Shown here one piece after another: positions 1 through 7,172 of a stretch of 29,537 bases of DNA; the first letter of the stretch is position 1; each line of letters starts with the position of its first letter. Location of the stretch: assembly GCA_021802365.1 (NCBI GenBank), contig JAKAAJ010000006.1, forward strand, positions 1 to 29,537, given 5' to 3'. Source of the DNA: Thermoplasmata archaeon (GTDB lineage Archaea; Thermoplasmatota; Thermoplasmata; Thermoplasmatales; Thermoplasmataceae). A program made the position numbers and the translations under genes. A model generated the notes under the pieces. It was given only the letters and a program-made list of their open reading frames with translations. It was not told the DNA's origin and did not search any database.

Positions 1-35
1 GAGAATATCTTTTTTCCCAGAAGTTGAACACAGAT

Positions 36-725
36 ATGCCAGCCTCAGACGGGAGGCCAATGCACAGATTTGCTGCGGGACTAGCATTCCTGATTTTTGC
101 CATAGGCGCGGTGATTCAGCTTAGCAGTTATACAAACATCGAATCGCTTGGTTTCGCCGCTGTGGGCATTATCCTTCTTATTGCGGGGAGAAAATTCTTC
201 ACAGTAAAACAGCGGCGTACCATATACTTTGGAATAATCCTATACATAATACTCCTTGTTGTAATATCCGCAGGCCTCACTTCTCTTGAGAATTCGTTTC
301 TGAGATACCTTTCATCCGGTGTATCTTCACTTTACAATTACACCACAGGAAAAAACATAAGTTCAGGGGAGGTTTTTGGTCTTCTTGTGCCCTATCTTAT
401 AGTCAATTATGGTCTCTGCTATTACATACTCTCTTACAGGCTCATACGGGGCGCTCTTCACATAAGTATAGGCATTGTGCTTCTTGTTTCTGTTCTTTTG
501 AGAGTAGGCTCTGTTTATCTCGTGAATTCTCCAAAAACTGTTATCTTCGGTGTTAATGTTGGGAAATACATAGTGTCCATAGGTACCCTTGTGAATGTCC
601 CGGTATCAGTTTTCCTGAGCTCAGTTGCGGTGATACTGCTTTCTCTGGCACTTCTCATAATCAGCTTCCTTATTTTTTCCGGGAGGATAAACAAAAATGC
701 ATCAAGGAAAAACAAACTGACATAA
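36..725 (+). CDS. Polytopic membrane protein of unknown function
   Basis: I do not recognise this gene. From the ATG at 36 it encodes about 229 residues with roughly six hydrophobic helices. The first starts near residue 12 (after MPASDGRPMHRF) and the last runs through the C-terminal VAVILLSLALLIISF region; a short basic tail (GRINKNASRKNKLT) follows. No soluble domain or catalytic motif is visible. The start is uncertain: a TTG at 24 is in frame, and the frame stays open to the left edge of the window, so the gene may begin outside it. The pdxA-family gene follows after 22 bases on the same strand, so the two may be co-transcribed. A DUF973-like archaeal membrane protein is a loose alternative from size and topology only. 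Confidence 0.7.
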   Translation: MPASDGRPMHRFAAGLAFLIFAIGAVIQLSSYTNIESLGFAAVGIILLIAGRKFFTVKQRRTIYFGIILYIILLVVISAGLTSLENSFLRYLSSGVSSLYNYTTGKNISSGEVFGLLVPYLIVNYGLCYYILSYRLIRGALHISIGIVLLVSVLLRVGSVYLVNSPKTVIFGVNVGKYIVSIGTLVNVPVSVFLSSVAVILLSLALLIISFLIFSGRINKNASRKNKLT

Positions 726-747
726 TACAGGAATTGATTTCTAAAAC

Positions 748-1716
748 ATGCCATTAGTTGCAGTTACCATGGGTGACCCGTCTGGAATTGGACCGGAAAT
801 TGTTTTAAAAACACTCATCCGAAATCCGGAGCTGAGAGAACAGGTTATAGCTGTAGGGAGTTCCAGAGCTCTCAAGAACGCTGCGGAAAGCATGCATCTT
901 GAGAAAATTCCAGATGATATAAAAATCAGGAATGTGGATGGCCAGATCTCTCCCATGGGAAAAAGTGGGTCTGAAAGCGGGAATATTGCAGTACGAAGTA
1001 TCGAAACTGCCTCGGCGATGGCATTAAATTCCGAAGTTATGGGAATATGTACAGCACCTATCAGCAAGGAATCAATTAAGATGGCTGGCTCACCATTCAT
1101 CGATCACACCGATATGCTCAAAGAACTGACCGGTTCAGAATGGAACAGTACGGTATTCGAGTCCGGGACTCTCAGAATTTTCTTCCTCACGAAACACCTG
1201 TCATTGATGAAAGCCTTGAAATCACTGAATACAGAAATGATAGAACAGGGGCTTGAGGAAGCCCGGATATCCATGAACCTTATTGGTATTGAAAGCCCAC
1301 GAATTGCGGTGGCTGCCATAAATCCTCATGCCGGAGAGAACGGCATACTTGGGCTTGAAGAGAAGAATATCATCATGCCCGCAATCTTAAAGATGAAGAA
1401 AAGGCTCAATGTGAATGGCCCATTTCCTGCAGATTCAGTCTATTATAGAGCATCCAGGGGAGAATTCGACCTTGTGGTTTCACCCTATCATGATCAGGGG
1501 CACATCGCTGCTAAGATGCTTGATTTTCATGGAACAGTCAGCATGAATCTAGGGCTTCCATACCTGAGGACGTCCGTCGATCATGGTACCGCATTTGATA
1601 TTGCCGGCAGGGGAATCGCCAATGAGGAGAGCATGACAGCTGCGATAAAGAAATGCCTTCAGCTTTCTGAAATATACCGGAAAAACTACAGCAGAATCTT
1701 CGGTGGAATTTCCTAA
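748..1716 (+). CDS. pdxA: PdxA-family NAD-dependent 4-phospho-hydroxyacid dehydrogenase
   Basis: PdxA-family enzymes oxidise a 4-phosphorylated hydroxyacid with NAD and decarboxylate the product on a divalent metal. The 322-residue protein has the family's usual length and the signatures MGDPSGIGPEI (residues 8-18), HTDML (120-124), NPHAGENG (192-199), SPYHDQGHI (245-253) and the long LRTSVDHGTAFDIAGRG block near 273. H150, H194 and H248 are spaced like the three metal ligands of E. coli PdxA. Thermoplasmatales are expected to make pyridoxal phosphate by the PdxS/PdxT route, so a PdxA2-type role in catabolism of a phosphorylated four-carbon sugar acid is at least as likely as vitamin B6 synthesis. 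No DUF1537 kinase partner lies next to it. It converges with the GHMP kinase gene, overlapping by 4 bases at the stops. Confidence 0.93.
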   Translation: MPLVAVTMGDPSGIGPEIVLKTLIRNPELREQVIAVGSSRALKNAAESMHLEKIPDDIKIRNVDGQISPMGKSGSESGNIAVRSIETASAMALNSEVMGICTAPISKESIKMAGSPFIDHTDMLKELTGSEWNSTVFESGTLRIFFLTKHLSLMKALKSLNTEMIEQGLEEARISMNLIGIESPRIAVAAINPHAGENGILGLEEKNIIMPAILKMKKRLNVNGPFPADSVYYRASRGEFDLVVSPYHDQGHIAAKMLDFHGTVSMNLGLPYLRTSVDHGTAFDIAGRGIANEESMTAAIKKCLQLSEIYRKNYSRIFGGIS

Positions 1717-2705
1717 TCTCCCACAAATATGATCTTGCTGCCTGAATAATCTATCCTGAATGGTTCATGCCTGAGTTCCGGGAATTCAGAAGTTATCTCC
1801 GGGTGTGTTTCCGGCGGTGCAAGAAGAAGCAGAAATCCACCGCCTCCGGCCCCAATAATCTTCCCTCCAATGGCACCCATCTCCCTTGCCCTTTCGTAAA
1901 TGGAATCAATCCATGTTGATGATATCCCGTCGGCAAGATTCTTCTTGAGCATCCAGTTTTCATGAAGACATTCTCCCAGGCCTACCATGTCGGACTGGCC
2001 AATTTTCTTAAGAGCTTCATAGGTTATCTCCCTCATCCTGTCATACATTTTCTCGGTATTTTCAACATTTGATGACTGTTTTTTGTGAATGTCTGTGGAG
2101 CTTCTCTCTTTTCCAGTGTAGAGAAGAAGTAGCCATGATTCTATTGCAGCCCTGGTGTTCTCATTCATTATTACATGATTTACGGACACGCTCTCGTCAG
2201 GGTTGAATTCCATCAACTGGACTCCGCCGTAAGCAGCCATGTACTGATCCTGCTTTCCTCCGGGTTCTTTCAGGATCTCCCTCTCTATCTGCACCGCCTC
2301 ACGGGCAAGCTCTCCTGGAGACGCATGCTCACCACGGTATGCATGCAGGGCATTAAGAAGGCCAACAAGAAATGTGCTGCTGGATCCCAGGCCGGTCCCA
2401 CGGGAAGGTATGTCAGAAATGCTGACTATCTCAATTCCACCGTCAATATCCAGAAGCTTCAGGGCTTCCCTGACTGAAGGATGCTGGATCTCATCAACCG
2501 TATCCACAATCTCTGTAGTTGAATAGCTCACTCGTATCCTGTGATCGAATTTCTTGTTCACAGCAACATAAATGTATTTGTTTATGGATGAAGATAGTAC
2601 TGCCCCTTTTTTTCCCCTTCTGTAATATTCGGGGATATCGGTTCCCCCACCTGTGAAACTTATCCTGAGTGGGGTCCGGGACATAATCATTCTTGTCTTC
2701 ATCAT
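1713..2705 (-). CDS. GHMP-family sugar kinase (HddA-like)
   Basis: Kinase of the galactokinase/homoserine kinase/mevalonate kinase/phosphomevalonate kinase fold, closest by eye to D-glycero-D-manno-heptose-7-phosphate kinases. From the ATG at 2705 (330 residues) it shows the N-terminal substrate segment SRTPLRISFTGGGTD (9-23), the ATP loop PSRGTGLGSSSTF (100-112), EPGGKQDQYMAAYGG (147-161) with the likely catalytic Asp, and the C-terminal GHMP segment GGKIIGAGGGGFLLLL. The frame also has a TTG at 2726 inside the epimerase gene. I prefer the ATG at 2705, one base after the upstream stop; an ATG at 2690 is also possible. It forms an operon with the epimerase. The substrate is likely a phosphorylated sugar for a nucleotide-sugar or surface glycan; that is inference, since no LPS is expected. 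Confidence 0.9.
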   Translation of the reverse strand: MMKTRMIMSRTPLRISFTGGGTDIPEYYRRGKKGAVLSSSINKYIYVAVNKKFDHRIRVSYSTTEIVDTVDEIQHPSVREALKLLDIDGGIEIVSISDIPSRGTGLGSSSTFLVGLLNALHAYRGEHASPGELAREAVQIEREILKEPGGKQDQYMAAYGGVQLMEFNPDESVSVNHVIMNENTRAAIESWLLLLYTGKERSSTDIHKKQSSNVENTEKMYDRMREITYEALKKIGQSDMVGLGECLHENWMLKKNLADGISSTWIDSIYERAREMGAIGGKIIGAGGGGFLLLLAPPETHPEITSEFPELRHEPFRIDYSGSKIIFVGD

Positions 2706-2706
2706 A

Positions 2707-3618
2707 TCATCTGTAATAGTCAGCAAGCAACTTGAGTCCTCTGTCCAGGTCTATTCCTGCCCGGAAATTCAGAATTTTTTCAGCCTTGCTCACATCCGCC
2801 AGTGTCTCCATTACGTAGTTCTTTACAGGCATTTCTATGTACTTTGCCTTAACATCTGTTCCAAGTACTGAATTCAATTTCTGGAGAAGCTGATTCAGGC
2901 TGAAGTTCTTTCCGTATCCGACGTTGAAAACATCAAAGCCTTTATGTTCTGCTGCCTTAACAAGGGCATCACATACATCCGTGGCGAAGACGAAATCCCT
3001 TCTCTGCTCACCATTACCATAGATGACGGGATTCCTTCCTGCGCGTATGTCCCATAGAAACTGTGTGGCAAGATTTGCATATCCGCCCTTTGCCTTTTCA
3101 TGATAGCCATATACTGAGAAAAATCTCATTGCTGATGTATTTACACCATACAACTGCCAGTAGAGTTGTGAAAGCCTTTCACAGGCGATTCTTGCTTCCG
3201 TATAAAGATCAGTAACGCCTGGAATGATATCTTCTCTGTGAGGGGGCTTAACGCCATTGTATATTGAGGATGTGGATGAAAACACCACATTGCTTCCATG
3301 TTCCCTGGCATATTCCAGGACGGAAGTCATGCCTGCGATAACCTCGGAAACAAGCATCGGGTTTTCCCTGTACATGGGAGAAGCAGAATAGAATCCCAGA
3401 TGAAAAACAACATCGGCTTCAAAGTCTATGCTGTTAAACTCTTTTGCATCCTTCTGGAGAAATCTAAGATTGTCCCCTTCAAATTCCTTCAAATTATCAA
3501 TTGACCCCGTATGAAGATTGTCCACTACAAGAACTTCATTATTCTCAACAAGTGATTGGACAAGGTTGGAGCCAATGAATCCAGCCCCTCCAGTAACTAT
3601 AACCTTCTTGCCTTTCAT
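2707..3618 (-). CDS. NAD-dependent epimerase/dehydratase (extended SDR)
   Basis: Extended short-chain dehydrogenase of the UDP-glucose 4-epimerase type, acting on nucleotide sugars with bound NAD. From the ATG at 3618 (303 residues) there is a perfect Rossmann motif TGGAGFIG (9-16), D33-N34 for the NAD ribose, the catalytic Ser/Thr in SSTSSIYN (114-121) and RFFSVYGY (165-172). The Tyr-x-x-x-Lys motif reads Y139-T-E-A-R143, so arginine stands in place of the invariant lysine. I chose 3618 rather than the in-frame ATG at 3633 because the TATA element at 3637-3648 lies about 24 nt before 3618 (leaderless), and because family members start right before the first strand. It is the first gene of an operon with the GHMP kinase, only one base before that ATG. 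Substrate unknown. Confidence 0.88.
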   Translation of the reverse strand: MKGKKVIVTGGAGFIGSNLVQSLVENNEVLVVDNLHTGSIDNLKEFEGDNLRFLQKDAKEFNSIDFEADVVFHLGFYSASPMYRENPMLVSEVIAGMTSVLEYAREHGSNVVFSSTSSIYNGVKPPHREDIIPGVTDLYTEARIACERLSQLYWQLYGVNTSAMRFFSVYGYHEKAKGGYANLATQFLWDIRAGRNPVIYGNGEQRRDFVFATDVCDALVKAAEHKGFDVFNVGYGKNFSLNQLLQKLNSVLGTDVKAKYIEMPVKNYVMETLADVSKAEKILNFRAGIDLDRGLKLLADYYR

Positions 3619-3636
3619 TCTTCCTAATATCATATC

Positions 3637-3648
3637 TTTATATATTAA
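3637..3648 (-). promoter_or_regulatory. TATA element for the epimerase-kinase operon
   Basis: Reads TTAATATATAAA on the minus strand. Its centre is about 24 nt before the ATG at 3618 but only 9-10 nt before the ATG at 3633, so it argues for a leaderless start at 3618. Confidence 0.6.
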
Positions 3649-3720
3649 AATCTGCCTTTTTTAAGGGTTTATTGCAAGCAGTTAGTGGAATAAAACCTGA
3701 CATGAACTGTGCTGAAGACG

Positions 3721-4059
3721 TCACCCGGTTGCCCTGTATACTGATCCAAGAAGCAGATATAGCACAATGGATCCAAAAGCAACGGTATGGCCAACAAGAA
3801 GTATAATGATCATTTCGGTTGGGTCAAGATGATAGACGATTAACAGATAAAAGAAGATTCCATAAAACACAATAAGTGCCCCTATGACCCATTCCACAAA
3901 GACTTTGATGGAATGTTTGCTTTTGCTAAGAGGTTCCTGTATCTTCTCCATGGTGAGCATACCAAGCCCCATGCAATCAGGGCAGACATCCTTGTGACCA
4001 GACGTGATTACTGTTCCGGTGCCTCCACATCTTTCACAAACAACTTCCTCTGTAGCCAA
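3721..4059 (-). CDS. Membrane-anchored DnaJ-type zinc-ribbon protein
   Basis: A 112-residue protein with two copies of the DnaJ zinc-finger element CxxCxGxG: CERCGGTG (8-15) and CPDCMGLG (26-33). Together the four cysteines could bind one zinc. A charged linker follows, then two hydrophobic helices (about residues 50-72 and 80-105), so the ribbon would be tethered to the membrane, probably on the cytoplasmic side. Function is not recognised; chaperone-like client binding or assembly of membrane proteins is possible. The start is TTG: no in-frame ATG precedes it, and a TATA element at 4081-4088 lies about 26 nt upstream, as expected for a leaderless message. It lies just downstream of the TrmI gene but has its own promoter. 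Confidence 0.8.
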   Translation of the reverse strand: MATEEVVCERCGGTGTVITSGHKDVCPDCMGLGMLTMEKIQEPLSKSKHSIKVFVEWVIGALIVFYGIFFYLLIVYHLDPTEMIIILLVGHTVAFGSIVLYLLLGSVYRATG

Positions 4060-4080
4060 TATTTTAACATGCCTTGCTGG

Positions 4081-4088
4081 TATAAATG
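4081..4088 (-). promoter_or_regulatory. TATA element for the zinc-ribbon membrane protein
   Basis: Reads CATTTATA on the minus strand, centred about 26 nt before the TTG start at 4059. It supports that non-ATG start. It lies between this gene and the stop of trmI. Confidence 0.55.
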
Positions 4089-4093
4089 ATTGT

Positions 4094-4849
4094 TCAGTAA
4101 CGAAGGCCGCTGCATTTTACAAAGAATGAAAGAAAGGCTGTGTGCCCTATAATGTCGTTATCCGGCCTTGTCGCACCTTCACGGACAAGTATGCGTCTCC
4201 TCAGGATCTCGCTGCATTCAAGCACATAGAAACCTGATTTTAAGAATGCGTTATGTGCTCTTTCCACCTGATTGAATGTTGGAAGGTAAGTGCAGACTAT
4301 AGCTCCCGGTTTCAGGATTTTCTTCATTGATTCTACAGCCTGCCATGGTTCAGGGAGATCAAGCATTGCAGAATCGAACTTGTCGCCTGATCTGAAATCC
4401 TCAATTCTGGAATTCACAATTTCCCAGTTTTTCTCCATTTGCAAAAAGGAACGCAAAGATAGGAGCGAATCACAGTTTGAGCTGTTTTCCTCAACAGTAA
4501 CTAGGGATCCGGAATCTCCGACTGTTTCCAGAATATGAGAACTCATTGCTCCTGAACCGCCTCCTGACTCCAGAACCCTCATGCCGGGCTTCAGCGAAAG
4601 AACCTTGATTGAGTATGCTGCATCCCAGGGCTGAATAATCTGGGTTTTCCTTTTTACAATTTCACCTATTCGCACTGTGCTGAACGGCGTGACCACAAGT
4701 TCCTCACCCTTAACTTTGATGATATCGCCAGGCTCGAGTACAAATGATGGAGATGTATCAATTATCCTGCCGTTCAGCTCTATCTTCCTGGACTCATTGT
4801 CGTAAAAGCCGGCAGACCCGTTTCCTGAGAGAAGAGAGAAAAGCGCCAT
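4094..4849 (-). CDS. trmI: tRNA (adenine-N1)-methyltransferase TrmI
   Basis: SAM-dependent methyltransferase expected to make m1A at position 57/58 in the tRNA T-loop, a thermostabilising change. The 251-residue protein has an N-terminal beta-rich part (about 20-60), the family lead-in IIQPWDAAYSIKVLSLKPG (71-89), SAM motif I VLESGGGSGAMS (92-103), acidic loop VEE (119-121), the catalytic motif DLPEPW (164-169) and the C-terminal RPDNDIIGHTAFL (228-240). All are typical of archaeal TrmI. It is the last gene of a rhodanese - glycerate kinase - trmI operon. Its ATG shares one base with the kinase stop (TGATG), implying translational coupling. Confidence 0.93.
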   Translation of the reverse strand: MALFSLLSGNGSAGFYDNESRKIELNGRIIDTSPSFVLEPGDIIKVKGEELVVTPFSTVRIGEIVKRKTQIIQPWDAAYSIKVLSLKPGMRVLESGGGSGAMSSHILETVGDSGSLVTVEENSSNCDSLLSLRSFLQMEKNWEIVNSRIEDFRSGDKFDSAMLDLPEPWQAVESMKKILKPGAIVCTYLPTFNQVERAHNAFLKSGFYVLECSEILRRRILVREGATRPDNDIIGHTAFLSFFVKCSGLRY

Positions 4850-6159
4850 CAGTGCTTCGGACCCCCGTAGTAGCCAAGAATTATGTCAGATACGTTGGTG
4901 CCGGTGAATCCTGTTATTATTGCGGAGGAGTGCCTGTCAAGTAGTGTGAAGGAATCCGATCTGGAAAGGCTGTCCTCTATTTCCTTATCAGTGACTTTAT
5001 TTTTCAGGTTATTATCTGCTATTCCTCCCATGGCACCGCTATTTCCATCCATCCCATCCGTGCCAATGCTGGAGAACAGAAACTCCTCATTGCTGAATTT
5101 CTGCATTACCCTCAGGGTGAGCTCACAGTTCCTTCCTCCTTTCCCTTTTCCAACTATCCTGGATGTTGTCTCTCCTCCGCCTACATACCAGAAAGGCTTT
5201 TTCTCTGTTTTGTAGATCTCCCTGATCCTTTCTGCAATCCATGAAGAAATTTCCACAACATCTCCACTCAAACCGCTCCCTATAGATATTGCAGGAAATC
5301 CTCTCTCAGTGAACTTTTCCATGAATGCACTGATAAAATCAGCGTTTTTTTCTATAATGGATGTGTGAACCCTATCCCATTCTGAGGGAGCTGGAGAGAA
5401 GTATGAATAATTTCTGGAAACTTTCTCAAGACCCGGGCAGTTATCCTTGTATTTGCTAATTATGTCAAGAGTCCGTTTCTTATCTATGTTAGGATGGATC
5501 AGAGGCCCGGAAGCTATAAGTGCCGGATCATCCCCAGGGACATCGGAAATAAGAAAGTCATAAATTCTCCCTGCACTTGTCTTGGTGAGGAGTTTGCCTC
5601 CCTTGACCTGGGACATGGCAATCCTGATTGCATTCAGCTCCTTTATGTCTGCCCCATTACCCATAAGGCAGTCCGATATGTCAGCCATCTCAGTCACTGT
5701 AATCCATTCCTCAGGAAATTCAAAAAGAGCGGAACCGCCTCCGGAAATGAGCGTTACGAGAATATCGCTTTTTTTAAGGCTCCCAATGAGGTCAAGTATT
5801 CTCCCTGTGGATATGCTTGACTTCTCTGATACCCTAGGATGGGTGCCATGAAGCAGATCAAGCTCTCCCCACCTTTCTGTCTGTTCTATACCCTCCGGCA
5901 CTGTTATAATGGCTTTTCTTATCTTGCCAGATAAAGCATGCCTGAGGCCTCTGTACATTGACAAAGAGGCTTTCCCGAAACCGATTGCATAAATATCGCC
6001 ACTGGCATAGTTTTTAAGGTCTTCACCTACAGCCTCCTCTACCCTCCTTGCAGGTTCCATTTTAGAGAACGTACTTTCAATGGCTGAGAGAAGCGTCTCC
6101 CTTTGCTCCGTTCCCGTGATAGATGAACGGTTCCTGATCAGGGATGGCTCAGTCCTCAT
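4849..6159 (-). CDS. Glycerate 2-kinase (MOFRL family)
   Basis: ATP-dependent glycerate kinase, expected to give 2-phosphoglycerate and so feed the non-phosphorylative Entner-Doudoroff pathway used by Thermoplasma and Picrophilus. The 436-residue protein matches the GckA/TtuD family: AIGFGKAS near 58, HGTHPRVSEKS near 104, LISGGGSALFEFP near 136, ISDVPGDDPALIASGP near 209, and in the C-terminal MOFRL domain YVGGGETTSRI, GGRNCELTLRVMQ and GTDGMDGNSGAMGG. The ATG at 6159 is preceded by GGAGGTCA, a strong Shine-Dalgarno site lying inside the end of the rhodanese gene (11-base overlap). The stop overlaps the trmI ATG. Bacterial-style alternatives such as hydroxypyruvate reductase (TtuD) share the fold name but not this context. 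Confidence 0.93.
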   Translation of the reverse strand: MRTEPSLIRNRSSITGTEQRETLLSAIESTFSKMEPARRVEEAVGEDLKNYASGDIYAIGFGKASLSMYRGLRHALSGKIRKAIITVPEGIEQTERWGELDLLHGTHPRVSEKSSISTGRILDLIGSLKKSDILVTLISGGGSALFEFPEEWITVTEMADISDCLMGNGADIKELNAIRIAMSQVKGGKLLTKTSAGRIYDFLISDVPGDDPALIASGPLIHPNIDKKRTLDIISKYKDNCPGLEKVSRNYSYFSPAPSEWDRVHTSIIEKNADFISAFMEKFTERGFPAISIGSGLSGDVVEISSWIAERIREIYKTEKKPFWYVGGGETTSRIVGKGKGGRNCELTLRVMQKFSNEEFLFSSIGTDGMDGNSGAMGGIADNNLKNKVTDKEIEDSLSRSDSFTLLDRHSSAIITGFTGTNVSDIILGYYGGPKH

Positions 6160-6514
6160 AAGTGACCTCCAGGCCTGAGAGATGCCATTGTACCATGCCT
6201 CCCCGCATATTCACAGGATTGATGTACCCTGACTGAAGTGCCATGTTGCATGCATATAAGCTTCTATCACCTGTGGCACAGATAAATACTAACTTCTTTT
6301 CTCTTTCAGGGAGGTGCTCTTTCAGAAATTTTTCTAGCCCGGAAAGTGGCACATTGATAGATGATGTAATATGACCAAGGTCCCCTTTGAATTCTGGCTC
6401 CTCCCTCACATCCACAAGAATCATTTCCTCCCCTTCGTCCATCATTGTGAAAACATCAATTGGATTGGCATGAGTAACTGTTCTTTGCATGGCGTAATCA
6501 TTGCTACTTATCAT
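6149..6514 (-). CDS. Single-domain rhodanese (sulfurtransferase)
   Basis: A 121-residue single rhodanese domain that would carry persulfide sulfur on one cysteine. Visible are the VDVREEPEF segment (34-42), GHI (47-49), the central strand LVFICATGDRS with active-site C79 in the CxxxxR loop, and the C-terminal MRGGMVQWHLSGLEV typical of the GlpE/PspE type. It is the first gene of a three-gene operon whose other products (glycerate kinase, TrmI) have no obvious sulfur chemistry. The start is ambiguous: ATG at 6514, or ATG at 6490 with a TATA-like stretch about 28 nt upstream (around 6518). The domain itself begins near residue 14, so both give a complete protein. It could supply sulfur for tRNA thiolation. 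Confidence 0.88.
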   Translation of the reverse strand: MISSNDYAMQRTVTHANPIDVFTMMDEGEEMILVDVREEPEFKGDLGHITSSINVPLSGLEKFLKEHLPEREKKLVFICATGDRSLYACNMALQSGYINPVNMRGGMVQWHLSGLEVTYED

Positions 6515-6610
6515 ATATTATTTTTCAGAATATAGTATGAAAAGGAGATACTAGATTGAGCATACGGCACTTCATGTTTTCTAATTGCAGGGGAGAACAC
6601 TGAAATGACT

Positions 6611-6620
6611 GTTTTAATAT
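6611..6620 (+). promoter_or_regulatory. TATA element for the winged-helix regulator
   Basis: GTTTTAATAT centred about 26 nt before the ATG at 6643, consistent with a leaderless message. Confidence 0.5.
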
Positions 6621-6642
6621 CTTACTGCGATGCTTACTACAG

Positions 6643-7122
6643 ATGATCAGGGAGAATGCTACGAAGATACTGATTCTTCTGAGTTTTGAGAATCTCACCC
6701 TATATAAAATATCCAAATATCTGGCTAAGTTTAATGGACCACAGTCTAATGGGACAATTTCCCCTATACTTAAAAATCTCGTCAGTGAAAAGTACATAAA
6801 ATTCAGCAGGCTCGGTCCACGAAAGGTATACAGCCTGACCGAGAAGGGAAAACAGTATGTGTCAACACTTCAGTCACTCAATGAAGTACTGAGGGAGAAG
6901 ATATTCTCAGATTCAATCGCTGAGAAGTTTTTGTATCTGGACCTCTTCAGCAATCTTGAAGATGGGAATATTCTCAGAGATACACTTGAATCCATCAGTG
7001 GAGAGCTTCTTGCAATTCTGTGGCTTGCGTTCACCTTCAAGAAGGATGGACATGAGGAAAAGCTGTCTGAACTGACTCAAAAACTTTCTGTTGTAAGAGA
7101 GGAGTTGCTTCAGTATCACTAA
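6643..7122 (+). CDS. Winged-helix transcriptional regulator (PadR-like)
   Basis: A 159-residue DNA-binding protein. The N-terminal part has a winged helix: KILILLSFENLTLYKISKYL, then NGTISPILKNLVSEKYIKF as turn and recognition helix, then the wing RLGPRKVYSLTEKGKQYV (about residues 58-75). This resembles PadR and related archaeal regulators. The C-terminal half is helical (about 85-159) and probably dimerises or binds an effector. The start at 6643 is backed by a TATA element 26 nt upstream. It precedes the DUF1028 and LOG-like genes in the same direction, but those have their own TATA element. It may control them or itself. No ligand can be read from the sequence. Confidence 0.82.
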   Translation: MIRENATKILILLSFENLTLYKISKYLAKFNGPQSNGTISPILKNLVSEKYIKFSRLGPRKVYSLTEKGKQYVSTLQSLNEVLREKIFSDSIAEKFLYLDLFSNLEDGNILRDTLESISGELLAILWLAFTFKKDGHEEKLSELTQKLSVVREELLQYH

Positions 7123-7144
7123 TAACGGTGTATGGTCTTATATG

Positions 7145-7150
7145 TTTTAT
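7145..7150 (+). promoter_or_regulatory. TATA element for the DUF1028 gene
   Basis: TTTTAT (within a TTATATGTTTTAT stretch at 7138-7150), centred about 25 nt before the ATG at 7173. It decides against the longer in-frame start at 7128, which would place the promoter inside the gene. Confidence 0.6.
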
Positions 7151-7172
7151 AGCACCTCTTCCATCAGGTTAT

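Noticed and set aside
2175..2477. A 100-codon plus-strand frame opposite the GHMP kinase gene
   Set aside because: It lies wholly inside a strongly conserved kinase on the other strand and its product has no coherent domain pattern.
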